A stretch of 64,000 nucleotides of DNA from assembly GCF_019578655.1 (NCBI RefSeq), contig NC_063257.1, positions 8,928,001 through 8,992,000 on the forward strand, read 5' to 3'. The position numbers were made by a program, and so were the translations under genes. This document shows, piece after piece, positions 47,390 to 60,800 of the stretch (positions are counted from its first letter, which is position 1; each line of letters opens with the position of its first letter). The stretch comes from Ricinus communis (Eukaryota; Streptophyta; Magnoliopsida; Malpighiales; Euphorbiaceae). The notes below the pieces were generated by a model that made no database searches, had not been told where the DNA came from, and saw only the letters and a list, made by a program, of their open reading frames with translations.

Positions 47390-48240
47390 AGCATTAAAAA
47401 AACTATGAGAAGTTACTGACAGAATTTAACGAAGTTTGTAGAAAGTCAGATAGGGTACAATTGGTAAAAAATCCTGATGCTTGCAAGTGGAGAGAAAGAG
47501 AATATAATTTTGAGTAGTTGAAAGCCTTGTTAGATCCGCCTGTCAGGATTAGTAGCAACACCAAGCAACTCCATGATAGGATTAGCATATTCAGGTCTGT
47601 AAAGAGTAAGGGAATTCATGGACTGGAACACAAGGTTCATTCGCTGTTGCATGATGGTGATGAAGGGGAAAGCAAGAAGATAAGTTTCTTGGAAGGGTTT
47701 GATATATCTGATGGCGTTGGATATGCGACTGTAGAATCTTTAAAGACTCGAGCAATCAATCATGGGAAATGCCTGTTTCACATAGCTATTAATCTGATGC
47801 TCATATTCATAAATTCAAAGACTGATGGAATGATGGCTAAATCTCAAGGTTAAAATTTTATGGTAGTTAAGAGGTTTCTCAATTTACTTCACACAGCATA
47901 TATAATAATCAGCCACAAGAAGGAGAATGGATCCAAGAAACAAAAGGCTACAACGATGTCATACGAAGAGGAAGCTGATAAACCCATTCTTTAATTGCTG
48001 AAAGAAATCTTTCATTTGAGCTTTTTCTGGATGGATGGAGGATTGCCCGATTTGCATTTACCTTTTACTGGCAGCTGATATGGAAAAATGTGAGGAAGCA
48101 TTGAAGAGGTTAGAATCAGAGGTGAAGGATATGGAATTGTCTGCATTCATTGATCATCCAAATATGAAGGAAAGTGATGAAAATAAAATAAAAAAACAAT
48201 GGATTCGCATATAAATGAACTGTTGAGGAATCAGAACCAA
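47390..48240 (+). pseudogene. Copy 2 of the 348-aa family, heavily decayed
   Basis: The longest open piece (47518-47853) encodes LKALLDPPVRISSNTKQLHD, HSLLHDGDEGESKKISFLEG and LKTRAINHGKCLFHIAINL, collinear with copy 1 residues 72-190. After a stop, further matches appear (FMVVKRFLNLL, ISHKKENGSKKQKA, then a coiled-coil-like tail) in broken frames. A TAG stands just before the first LKALLD codons. It is more diverged than copy 3 and lies directly behind copy 1, whose 3' flank (47170-47360) also matches sequence behind copy 3. Confidence 0.8.
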
Positions 48241-49411
48241 ATCTGGATCAGCATAACAAGTGGTTACAAATATGCTTCTCAGTATTAGTTTGATGTTTCG
48301 ATTGCTTTGTTCTGTGCATATACAGAAGATGTGAAGAATTTGAAAGTAAAATAGACATTGCCAACCTTGGTCTCAAGAGTATGCAGTAGTAGGAACTAAA
48401 TCTGTTACTTTTGATATTTGATATCATTCAGATGTCAGTGATATTTGAATGGCTTCTTTAAGGAAATCAAGCAAGTGTTAGTTCTGTATTTGTTACTTTA
48501 GAGAGAGCCATATTGCTTGCTTTGTTACAATTCTGCCTGTGACTGCCAGTTATTAGCAAACTAGTTGTGCTTTAAATCAGGGACAGCAAATAAAACGGTC
48601 GTTCCACTAGTGGCTTCATAAACAGTGCTCAAACCTTCGTACAAGAATCAAAACAGCCATTAAAGTTCTGAATATGACTATATTCATTATAGTCAAATCA
48701 AAGGGAACAGATACATACATTCAGCTAAGGGTTATAACTGCTGCTGATTGAAATGCAGAGATAAACATACATATAATGCCAAATTAGATATAAATTAATA
48801 ATCTATTGTTTTTCTTAAATTTTATAATTATTTAGTTTTAACAAAAAATTATAAAAAAAGAAGACTTGAAAGAAAAATAAATAAAAAAATTGATAAGAAA
48901 TATTTTAATTTTATAAAATATATTGACTTACTAAAATTAAATTTATTTAAAGATTCTAACTATTTCATTATATTAAATTTAGTTTTAATCAAATCTATAA
49001 ATTTAATTATATATATATATATATAATTTTAGATAAACTCAAATGTATAACTCTCATATTAAATCCTACCCTTGTCAAAATGAGCTAGAAGAGACAGATG
49101 TGACCTTTCCATTGCTACGTTGGTTCTTTAGCTAGAAACAAACCCAAAAAAAAGAAAAATCATTCCATATGTGTAACCCGCAGGTGACCGATCACTTTCC
49201 CTCGCCCAAAATAACCGACCTATAACAGTAATAAAAGCAGAATGGCTACTCCCATAAACAAAAACAAAACTTGGCGCCCTCTCTTTCTCTCTCTCCCAAA
49301 ATCAAGAAAAGCTCTCAAATTTCTTCCCCAATAGCTTCTCCTTCTTTTGTTTGTTTCTTGATTTAATTTCAGTTGTTTCTCTGTGCTTTTGATCCTACAG
49401 TTTAATCATCA
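48241..49411. other. Flank between copies 2 and 3, including the promoter of copy 3
   Basis: 48290-48330 retains CTGTGCATATACAGA, shared with the 3' flanks of copies 1 and 3. 48330-48840 is otherwise unremarkable. 48840-49411 repeats the AT-rich edge and promoter of copy 1, with a shorter (CT)n tract. Confidence 0.5.
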
Positions 49412-50386
49412 ATGGATAAGAAGGAAGATAAAGGTAAAGACAATCTTGAAGATCCGGAGCCCAAGTCCCCTGCTTCTGATGAAAACATCTCTCAAGATAA
49501 TGATACATTGCAGAAGCAACAGAAGAGTAAAACTGATGCGTTACCGTTGAATGATGCAAGTTCTGAAGCTCTGTTGAAAACGACTCATGAAGATCAAAAG
49601 GAAAATATTAAAAATCCTGAGGAGGCACTCAATGATTGTAATGATTGGGACTGTGATTGCAAGTGGAAGTGAAGAACAAGAGAATTTTGAGAAGTTGAAA
49701 GCCTTGTTGGATGCACCTGGGAATTGCAGCATCAAGCAACTCCATGACAAGATTAACAGATTCAACTCTGAAGAGAGTATGGCAATTCAAGGACTGGAAT
49801 CCAAGATTCAAGCGCTGTTGCATGAGGGTGATCAAGATTATAAAGATTTCAAGAACGCTGATCAAGGGTGCAAGAGTTTGATGAAACTGATGATGTTGGC
49901 TATGAGACTCTGAAATCTTTAAAGATTCGAGCTGTCGATCATGGGAAAAATCTCTGTCATGTGATTATTGTTCTGATGTTCTTGAAATCGAGGACTGATA
50001 GCCTGATGCCTAAATTTCAAGTTCTTGAAGATTCACTCAAATGGATGTTCCAAGGTGAAAATACTGTGGTAGTTAAGAGGATCCTTTATTTACTTCCCAA
50101 AGCATATCCAATGGTGAGCCCCAAGGAAGTGGATGAATCCAAGAAACAGAAGGCAGTATTGATGCTAGGGGAAGAGGAAGCAGAAAGACTATTTGGAGGT
50201 ACTGTTGACCAAGAACTTGAACATGATATCAGTGATAAACCCATTCTTGAATTGCTGAAAGAGATCCTTCATCTGGAGCTGTCCTGGACAGGTGATTCGA
50301 AGATGTCATCAATGGAGGATGCAATTCCAAAACTGGTAGTTGATATGGAAAAATTTGAGGAAGCAATGGATTCATGTATAAAATAA
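49412..50386 (+). pseudogene. Copy 3 of the 348-aa family, frameshifted
   Basis: The ATG at 49412 and the first 80 codons are good (MDKKEDKGKDNLEDPEPKS, then QKSKTDALPLNDASSEALL). One extra base near 49640 (TGTAATGATTGGGAC against TGTAGTGTTGGGAC) throws the frame. The next frame carries FEKLKALLDAPGNCSIKQLH and ALLHEGDQDYKDFKNADQG. A ~31-bp deletion at about 49868 changes frame again, after which 49868-50386 is open (GYETLKSLKIRAVDHGKNL, LKWMFQGENTVVVKR, KAVLMLGEEEAERLFGGTVD). Near the end 75 bp are missing between two GAAGCA repeats, and the protein stops at AMDSCIK. Unless editing or splicing restores the frame, it is a pseudogene. Confidence 0.8.
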
Positions 50387-51149
50387 ACTGTGGAATCGAA
50401 TAAAGGAATCAGAGAAGGAACAGAACTGATGAATCAGAAGCAGAACTGGATTAAAAATATACATGTCTGACTACTTCTCCCATAGTCATTTTACATGCCT
50501 TGCTCTCTGCATATACAGACGTAATTTCTTTTAGAACGGAATTTCATGCTTTCTTTTTTTTAGCTTTTTCATCAATGTCAATGATACTTCTTTAAGGAAA
50601 TCCAGCAAGTGACAGATTTGTGCATACTGCTTTTGTTTTGTGATAATTATTCCTCAATAACTCAATTTCTTTTGTTTTATGAATCTCCCATTCAGGAAGT
50701 CCTAAAATTTTAGTAACTAGAAACACCAGCATGCAGCAGCATTACCATACGTTCCAAGCTTTTCTTGTAAAATTTATGGGCATTGCACACATCAGGCAGG
50801 CTCTTACTATTGTGCTCTAAATTTGAAAACATCCAGAGCTCCAATTGGGACTGTCAAGTGAGGAAAACAACTAACAAAACAAAAACGCATTGATTCTTGT
50901 TTTGGAATTTATAATCTATTGCTACTGACAAGGACCGAACACAAATGGAACCCAAGATATTAGATCACATCTAAAATTGATGTAAATTGCCAATATTCTA
51001 AACAATTCTGCAACTGAAGTTGATACAATTAAAACCATCTTCGTCTAACAAACTCACATCTAAACTTCTCTAGAGCAAAAATTACTAGCAGCATGGACCA
51101 ACTCTGCCAATCCATATATAACATTGTTTAATCGTGTATGTATTGTTGT
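50387..51149. other. 3' flank of copy 3 and 3' end of RPS18
   Basis: 50500-51045 is collinear with 47130-47355 behind copy 1 (GGGACTGTCAA, ATCTATTGCTACTGACAAG, CAATTCTGCAACTGAA), interrupted by about 270 bp of extra sequence. The last ~100 bases are probably the 3' UTR of RPS18 on the minus strand. Confidence 0.5.
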
Positions 51150-52682
<1,533 letters not shown>

Positions 52683-52739
52683 TTTGGATCAAAGCGACTT
52701 ATCGAGGGAGAGGGAGGAGAGGAGAGGAGAAGCAGCTCC

Positions 52740-52925
52740 TAATTGCTAGCAAAGAGGAGACGAAAAGAAGGAAGTAGAGTTTTAAAGGTCTCATATCACT
52801 ATGTAGGGTTTTATTTATTTAGAAAGACTTTTTTACCTTTACAATCCTCATTATACCTGACATGTCCTACCTGAATCAATACCTTATTGTAGAGGTCAGG
52901 CTGGGCCGCAGGCAGCCCAACTACA
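52740..52925 (-). promoter_or_regulatory. RPS18 promoter with telo-box and site II motifs
   Basis: Read on the minus strand, AAACCCTA lies at 52811-52804 (telo-box). A TGGGCT lies at 52919-52914 on the minus strand and a TGGGCC at 52902-52907 on the plus strand (site II, TGGGCY). This pairing is typical of plant ribosomal-protein promoters, where site II is bound by TCP factors. The A/G-rich leader lies at about 52690-52740. Confidence 0.7.
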
Positions 52926-54540
52926 TGTACCATATATACTTTTGATCAAGCCCAATTTAATTTTAAAAAAATCAGAAATTTCTATTTTTTCTATTAAACT
53001 TACAATATTTTTTTTTTATTCTTGCTGTGTTAAAATATAAAAAATATATTTTTTATAATTTTAAATTAAATTTTTATTTTTATTTTTCTTTGGTTATTTT
53101 TAGATAAAGAAATAACAAAAAATAAACAGAAAAATAACTACAATATAAATTTTGAAAAAAATAGAAAACAGTATTTTTAAAAGAAATTCACACAATAAAA
53201 ATGATAATCTTTATTAATTTTAAATATTTTTAAAAGGTTTTCATTTAAAAAATATGCGTATTATTAGATACCATTACTTCTTTTTCGCAAAAGAAAAAAA
53301 AGAAGAAATTTACTAGCCATAGGCCTTTTATCTTCATAATTCGACTTCCTCAGTAATTATCTGTATAATATTGAGGTTACAATTTTACTTTTATTTTAAT
53401 TCTAAGAATTACTTTTGAAAAACCCTATAAATTGGTTTTTCTTTCTCAAAAATAGATTCGAGAAAGGCACTTATAAAAATTAAATAAAAAAGATAAAAAA
53501 TACAAAAATATCCTTCAACTTATTAGAAAAATCCAATTAAGTTTCCATTCTTTTCTTTGGCTCAATTAAATGCATTAACTTTTATAAAAGGTCCAATTAA
53601 GTTTTCATTCTATTTTTTGGCTTAATTAAATTCATTAATTTTTATTAAAAGTTTAATTAACTAATAATACTAGCAGCATTTTTCAAAATATTGTTAAGTG
53701 TAAGGGTCTCATTATTTTAAGAAAGTGAATAATAACCATTCTGAATATTTTATAGTCACGCTTATATCAGGTGACAGAAAAAGCCACTTCTTCTTTTTTA
53801 TTTTTATACAATTAATATCTATAAACCCTAATCTATAAAGAAGAGTAGTGATTTCAAACATACTTTTAGAAGTAAAAACATTTCATGTAGAACTGATTGG
53901 ATTAATTTAAAAAGGAAAAAAGAAGAGAGAGAGATCTTTAATCTAAATCCAGCTAAATGATTCCCTTGTCTAAACCCAGTTAAATAAGTGGAAACTTGGA
54001 TATGCCAATCGAGTGTAAGAGGCCCCTGAATTCAGGACCCGAAAGAGGATCCTGAAACACTGTAGATCCATCATATGAATGAAACCATTACCAGCCCAGC
54101 AGCGAAGAAAGAAAATGAAAACGATTCTACTACTTGACACGTACTAAAAGCCATAGTAAGTGTGGCCTCTCAAGTAAAGGATCACAAAGATTGAGTTGAC
54201 TTCTGCAGGAGCTGAAGCAGGCAGAAACATGTCCAGTAGCATCAACTTAAATTAGTCTCTAAAAATGTTTAAAGGCAAGTTACTACAGAATCTTTCCCAG
54301 TTTTTAATTATTCGTTGTTCTGCAAGGAATTGTGATAAATGATCTGCTCTGCTGCTTGAAATCCATCTCATTCTCAAGACAGGTACGTTCGATATTAATG
54401 ATTAGCAAGGAAATAAGTGAAACTGAAATATCAAAATGAATAATCACATTTTGATATGTGGTAACTGAGGTAGAACCTCTCCAAGTTGATGCTGTCTGCC
54501 ATGCCTATCTATATAAAGAAATCGAAATTACATCTGATAA
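52926..54540. other. AT-rich intergenic DNA with a 60-bp-period tandem repeat
   Basis: No gene is seen. The tandem repeat is listed separately. The half from 53990 to 54540 is less AT-rich and could include downstream RNA of the GI gene, but has no coding frame. Confidence 0.5.
53521..53660. repeat. Imperfect tandem repeat, 60-bp period, 2.3 copies
   Basis: 53521-53580 and 53581-53640 align base for base without gaps. Both contain TCCAATTAAGTTTYCATTCT followed by TTTGGCTYAATTAAAT and CATTAA. A third partial copy occupies 53641-53660. Confidence 0.85.
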
Positions 54541-54832
54541 CCTACGCAATGATATCAGTTCCGAGCCTGTACATACACATCTGGCTTAGCTGGATAAATT
54601 AAAACATATCATTAAATTTAATCATGGCCCTGTTGACTGTTTCACTATATACACTATTATCCTTGAGCCTTAAATCCTAGAAGAGTAAAGTAGAAGTTGC
54701 TTCTCTGACCACATGTTCTTAGATCCAATTAATACGGTTGTTTTCTATGTGTAGGGTCTCACTCAGGCAAAACAAAAGAAAAAAAATACAAACAGTACTG
54801 AAACTGAAATGGTTACCAAAAGCTATCTGATG

Positions 54833-57800
54833 TCAAATGGATATAGTACAACCTAATTCCTTGGCAGCAGTATCAAGAAACTGAATAGGCATCCCTGTTG
54901 CAAGTCGGCTATGTGCTTCCCAAGTTAAGCACTTCTCTATATCAGTTTGCCAATCAGTGACATCTATGTTAAAGTACTGATATGATGGACCACGAATGCC
55001 ATTTATATCCACTCGATTAGAAGTACGTTTAATTGAACCAGTGTACAAAATACCACGAAGAACTGATGTGCTCACAGCGCGGACATGAGCACTTGGATGA
55101 GAAAGGCATCGGATAGTAGCTGGTAGACGACACTGCATGATAAGCCAAAAGAAACCAAATTAGCATGTTTTGAGGTTTCCTTATCATCTAGCATCAGACA
55201 TTCTACTATATTTTATCTGTTCTTGAGTAACTTTATTTCTACCAGAAAACCACAAAACCTAAAACTTCAAACCCCAGAATGATTGTTCTAATTCAATACC
55301 CCCTTCTCACAAAAGTGCACAAAGCTTGACGCGTGCATGATACGTGCAAACTTTCCTAGCGATGAGACTTTATGAATAGCATGGGGGTGCCACAAAGTTT
55401 GTGACCAAGTGCCTGAGAATAAATTTCGTATCTCTAATAGTATTAGTGTTTTGGTGTGCATGTATATGTCTCTATCTTTGGACTATATGAAGCTATTTAA
55501 GCCAAGGAGGCAAATTTTTCACCTTTAACAGGTTTGAAAGACCATCCGCAACCGCGAATCCAGATTCTCCCCATTCTAACACAGGCTGAACTGCTCTAGC
55601 TGTTGCTTCTAGTAACTGCCACAAGTTGAAGACTTAAGCATCAACAAATAGATAAACATACTGAACATTGACTACACCTTGCAATATCAAAATCCTGCAA
55701 TCAATCTGATTCTCATGTTTAAGCTTTTGCAACAGTAGAAGGTGATGATTCCAATAAATATTCATATTGAAAACAGTTGGTCACCAGACTGCATATTTGA
55801 ACTAAACATAATTTTCCTTTATGGTAAACTACCTCCAGCTGTGGTAAAGTGCAAGCTTCTCCATCAACAAGCATCCCATCTGTGGCACGTAGAAGTAGGT
55901 CTGATGCGCTTGCCAAAATTACTAACGACTCTGGTGTGTCATGATTTCTCATCAGTTCCACAATCAATCTGACAATTCGCTGGTTGATTCTCCACATCTT
56001 CTGACCCTGATCATCATCTTTGGCAATCCAAGGTTGCAATTCCTTCTCCGCCTGACATGCGCACAAGGCAATAAAAGTGACTATGCAAAATAAGTGAACT
56101 GAAGAAAGGAAAAAGCAAGATTGCTGACTTTGACACCCACTAGCCTACATCTTTAAAATATGAAAATTAATATTCAACTGGCCCTCATTTTAGGTACTTG
56201 TCGGTTTTCTTGGTTTGTATGTCCAATCACCAGGATCAGCTGTTTCTGATTTCCATTTCCTATTACCTTTCATGACAATTGGTGGTGTTCTAGCAAGTGA
56301 AAAAAAAAACCTAAAGAATTCCATGTTTTGACAAGATTTACAAGTTGAGCAAAATTTGGACCTGAAGGACAACTGCTGCAGCTGCTTTTGTGGGCGTTGC
56401 TGATACAACATTGCACAGAGCGTCAACAACCTAAAAGCATCAAAATAAGATGTCAAAGAAAATATTTCCATCAAAGAAGAAAATAAAAAAATTGAATCAT
56501 GGAAAGGGTAGCCTCTCATGCATCTCAGTCATACTACCAGGACTTTAAGTTTGCTTCCTTTCAATAGGGTACATGTTATAAATTTCTTTGAAAAGATAAG
56601 TAAGAGCTTTGAAATGATGATAGTGGAAATGATTGTCACGGAAACTAAAACAGAATTTAAGAGAGTAAAAGTAAAAAGTACATTTAGAGGCGTAGAAGTA
56701 AGAAGATTTCAAGAATGCCAGTTTAACATAAAGTAGAGCCTGCTCAGAAGACTGATTAGCTGGGGTCAGAACTTTAAATGACCCCAAGCTCATTATTTTA
56801 TTTGGTTGGAGGTGATATTGATAGTTCTTAACTAGCTGCTTAGTCATCAGCTTTTAGTCAAGCTTAAAATCAGCAAACTCTTTAACGGACAGGGAAGTTT
56901 GGCTCTTAAGTATGTCATGCCTCAGTCCATAGCTTCAGCAGCTAGAGGAAAGCTCCCCCTGTTCACCTCCTTAAGGTTAATTAACCGAAGTACTTCACTA
57001 ATCTATCTGACAGATAACTATGCATTCAGCCTTCTATTTCCTTGTCCTACTTCATGCTTGTAATCTTTTTCATTTTCCCTTGTTTCTATCAGGAATCTAA
57101 AATGCTTGTAAACTAAGATGCTTATTAACATTGCTTTATTTCTTCTTTTCATCAGGTATTCAACTAGAGATTTCTTACCAGATAACATTAAATAATTGGC
57201 GACTAAATGGACTTAGGAGTTGAGAGAGGATCTCAGTTCAGAGATTACTTTTGATTTTTAAGACTAAAGGAAACACAATTATCTAGAAAATTATGATCAA
57301 TTACAACTCACACCTTAAAACTTAGAAGATGAAACACTATAATTGAAACCTTGAACAACATAAGCATGTTAAACCTGACTTTAATAGAACTTTCTTTATT
57401 CGAATTCTCACTAATTTGACCGTGAAATCTAGTAAACGAAGTCATTTATGAGAATACTCATTCAATCAAACATTTTAGATTTTGTTCTGCATACAACTAA
57501 AATGACTCCATCTAAAATTTGAAAATTCCTCATGAAGGTTTATTAATAATACCTACTTTATGCAGTTTAAATATCAGATGAAAGCTTATTGCAAAGGTTA
57601 TAAAAAATCTAAGCCATTTTGCCTGTTGAAAAGAAAGGTTGATAGAAATTGCAAAAATAGAATTTGCTCTGAATTGCATTGAAATTCTTACACTGTATGG
57701 CATTTGATTACGTCATATGTTAAAGTCCTCATTGCAATTAAGTACTTACTAAAGTGCTTTTTTATTTCTAATTATTCATAAATCAAAAAAAAAAAATACT

Positions 57801-60800
57801 GCATTTTGTACAACATCAAAATTACCTGTCTCCATCCTTGCTGGGCAGAAGTGCTTTCTGCACTAGGTTGAGTTTCAGGTGCAGAAATCAATTTGTGCCA
57901 TAGCAGTGAGACAACAGAGAAACACAACTCTTGTTTCTTCGCAAGCACTGATCTTAAAAAAACTTGAGCACTGCAATTGAAACCAATGTGCCGGTCCATT
58001 GTCAAAAAATTGGCCAAATCTGAAGCATCTAATGGGAAACCTGCAATACTGTTGCCCAATGTACTTCCTGAACCTTCTCCAGATTGTAATCTCTCAGTTC
58101 CAATCTTACTATCTGAATGAGCTGATTCTTCACGCTGTGAAGCAGATGACTGCCCTGAATCAAAGCAGCTAGCGCTTGAACTTCTGTTTCTCTTTTTTCC
58201 ATCAAAATGCACAAGGGAATCTCTCCAAACTGGCACATGCAAGTATGCCTCTAACGGCTCAGCCTTGGTAACTATTGATGCAACAGCTTTGCTGTGAATA
58301 TCAATGAGGTTGTATAATGATGAAGCTCTGGTGTAAATTTCATTATCCCACTTGCACCGCATCAAAACAGACAGAGCATGCATGCATGCCTTTGATCGTC
58401 GGAATAGTTCAGAAACATGAGCAGCAACCATAGCAGCAGCTACTATCTCATTTGAACTGTAACTCCAGGAGGTACCAACAGTAGACGGTTTCAAAGAGAA
58501 AAGTGCCTCCAGTATTGCTAAGATTCTATGAGTGTGATGAACTGCAGAATCAATACTATTTTGGAACTCCCTGATAGATCCGTTCATTTTCATAGACTTG
58601 GCCAGAGTATCTAAATCATTGGAACTTGAATGATTATTGCCACTTGAAACAAAAGGGAACAATTGAAGCTCACAGGCAAGAGCACATACAGCAGCAAGAA
58701 CATAAGAATCAAATGCTGCAACAGGACCTTGTTTTTTTATCTTTCTAGGTTTCATTTTGCTATGTGCTTCAGATGTCAGTTGCCAGTCCTCATTGCCATC
58801 ATCGGGTTGAAAATTTTCCTCACCTCTTGGTCTCTTGGTCCCATTGGATTGAGCTTCATGACTAACACACACGGTTAAAACAACAAATAGTAGGCGTGAA
58901 GCAAGCTCTACAGAAGCACATGATTTTAGAAAGAGTGAATGGACCATTGTACGAAGTTCTGCCACAGCAAGGTTTTTGGAGGCACACCCCAAGCCAAAAA
59001 GATATTTTGCTTTTCTGGTTTGTTCTCTGGAAGACTCAGGTGGAAATGTTCTCTGAAGTATAGCTTCAACAGTAGCAACAAATATCTTAATCAGACATGC
59101 TTCAGATGGACTTCCACGAGGAAGGTATTCCAAGACCTTAAGAAGAGGTATGTACAGGTTCCATGATAATATAGGAGGCTGCAATGGAGCTGCCACAATG
59201 ATTTCAGGAAGATCAACTGCAGAGGAACCCAAAGGAAGCAGACCATAAGCAGCTTCCCATATGGTGCAAATTCGCCATTCAACCTCAGGACCATGGGCAC
59301 AAAGCATGGAGGCAATTCCCTGAGCTGTTGCTTCAATAGTTGCTTCAGCTGCTGGCACTTCTATCTGGTCATAAATTTTTGAAATGGTAGTTAGCTTCAA
59401 AAAATTAATGCAAAGCTAAAATTCTTGTCTTGGAAACAAGAGGTTTCAGGTTTGAGGTCTTGAAGCAACAATTACATGAAAAAAATACTCGAGAATTAGA
59501 AAAGATTATCTCCTTCCCTTGGCAGGATCATAATTGGCCAATGACTAGCTTTTTCAGGTTAGGTTTAGAGGTCAGATTTTTTAAAATTCAAATTAAACAG
59601 CACATGGAATGCTATCATCAGCTGGAAGCAGAATGATTCATAGTGACAAGCTTACTGCTGTTACTACTCTAGATTACCTGCTTCCTGTAGCTTGAACTAT
59701 AAGCACCCAAAGGTTCATGATGGACTTCCATTCCCTCAACTTGCCTTAAAGGAGGAAATAGCAATGCAGGCTGTGAAAGTATGCGAAAAAGTAAAGCTGC
59801 AGCAGCATCAGCAGCTATTCCTGCCCTCATGGACATTGCAATTCCAATTGCACGCAAAAAGTGCAAGTGCATCCAGTTCCTGGGAAGCTACACCAATGAA
59901 CAAATAAAATGTAAGAAGCATGAAGCAGCAAAAGCTGAAGAATATGTTGACCAACTAAAAATGCTGCAAATAAATCAATCAATGTTAAACATGGTATTCC
60001 TTGTAAAGAATTATATTTCAGTGGAAAATGTGCATGCTCAAGCCACAGGGTAGGCAGCAGGAAGAAGGGCAAGACATGAAGAACAATGTGCTACTGTTTT
60101 CTCGTTGATTAGGTATTTCAAAACTGTGCAGATATACACATGTATGCTTGTATCTATGCTCAAAACATCAACAAATCCATGATATCCATCAATAAACAAT
60201 GCTCATAAGTTTTATTCAGATAAAAGAAATAATAATATTACCGAATAAAGAAAAGTACAAACTGAAGGATAAGATATCCTCCTCTCAAAGAAACCGGAAA
60301 CAAGAAGGATAATTTTAACTTCTTTGATCCTAATTCAAAATTATATAACCAAGTTTAGAATTGAATGTAATAACCTAATGTTGCCCTTAGCTTATGATAT
60401 CATGTGTTTGCTTCCCTTACAATTAGGACTAACTTGGTAATTTAAAATAATAATGTTACAAATGGTCACTGAACTTTGCATTTAGTATTATTTCAGCCAC
60501 CAAAAATTTAGTTTATATCGTTTCAATCATTCAACTTTAATTGTGTTTCAATTTAATCACCCTTGCAAATGAGAGATTCACACGTTGCAAAAATAGCCAA
60601 TGAGAAAAGAATAATTAAAAGAGAGAGACAAGGTAACTAAATTGTAGTTGAATGATTGAAATAAAATAAGCTAAAGTTTGTTGACCAAAATGAAACTGTG
60701 TAAAATTTAATGACATTTGTATTATTAACCCCATTTAAAAGTTCAGGTACTTGCTTCAAAAATTGATTATCAATTTTAATGGCTTATTGATTCAATTTGA

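Noticed and set aside
49868..50386. Independent 172-aa gene starting at 49868
   Set aside because: Its sequence is the C-terminal part of the 348-aa family; its ATG exists only because of the local deletion, so it belongs to pseudogene copy 3.
59430..60053. Plus-strand ORFs at 59430-59636, 59692-59907 and 59781-60053
   Set aside because: They overlap GI exon 59887-59678 and adjoining introns on the opposite strand and have no independent support.
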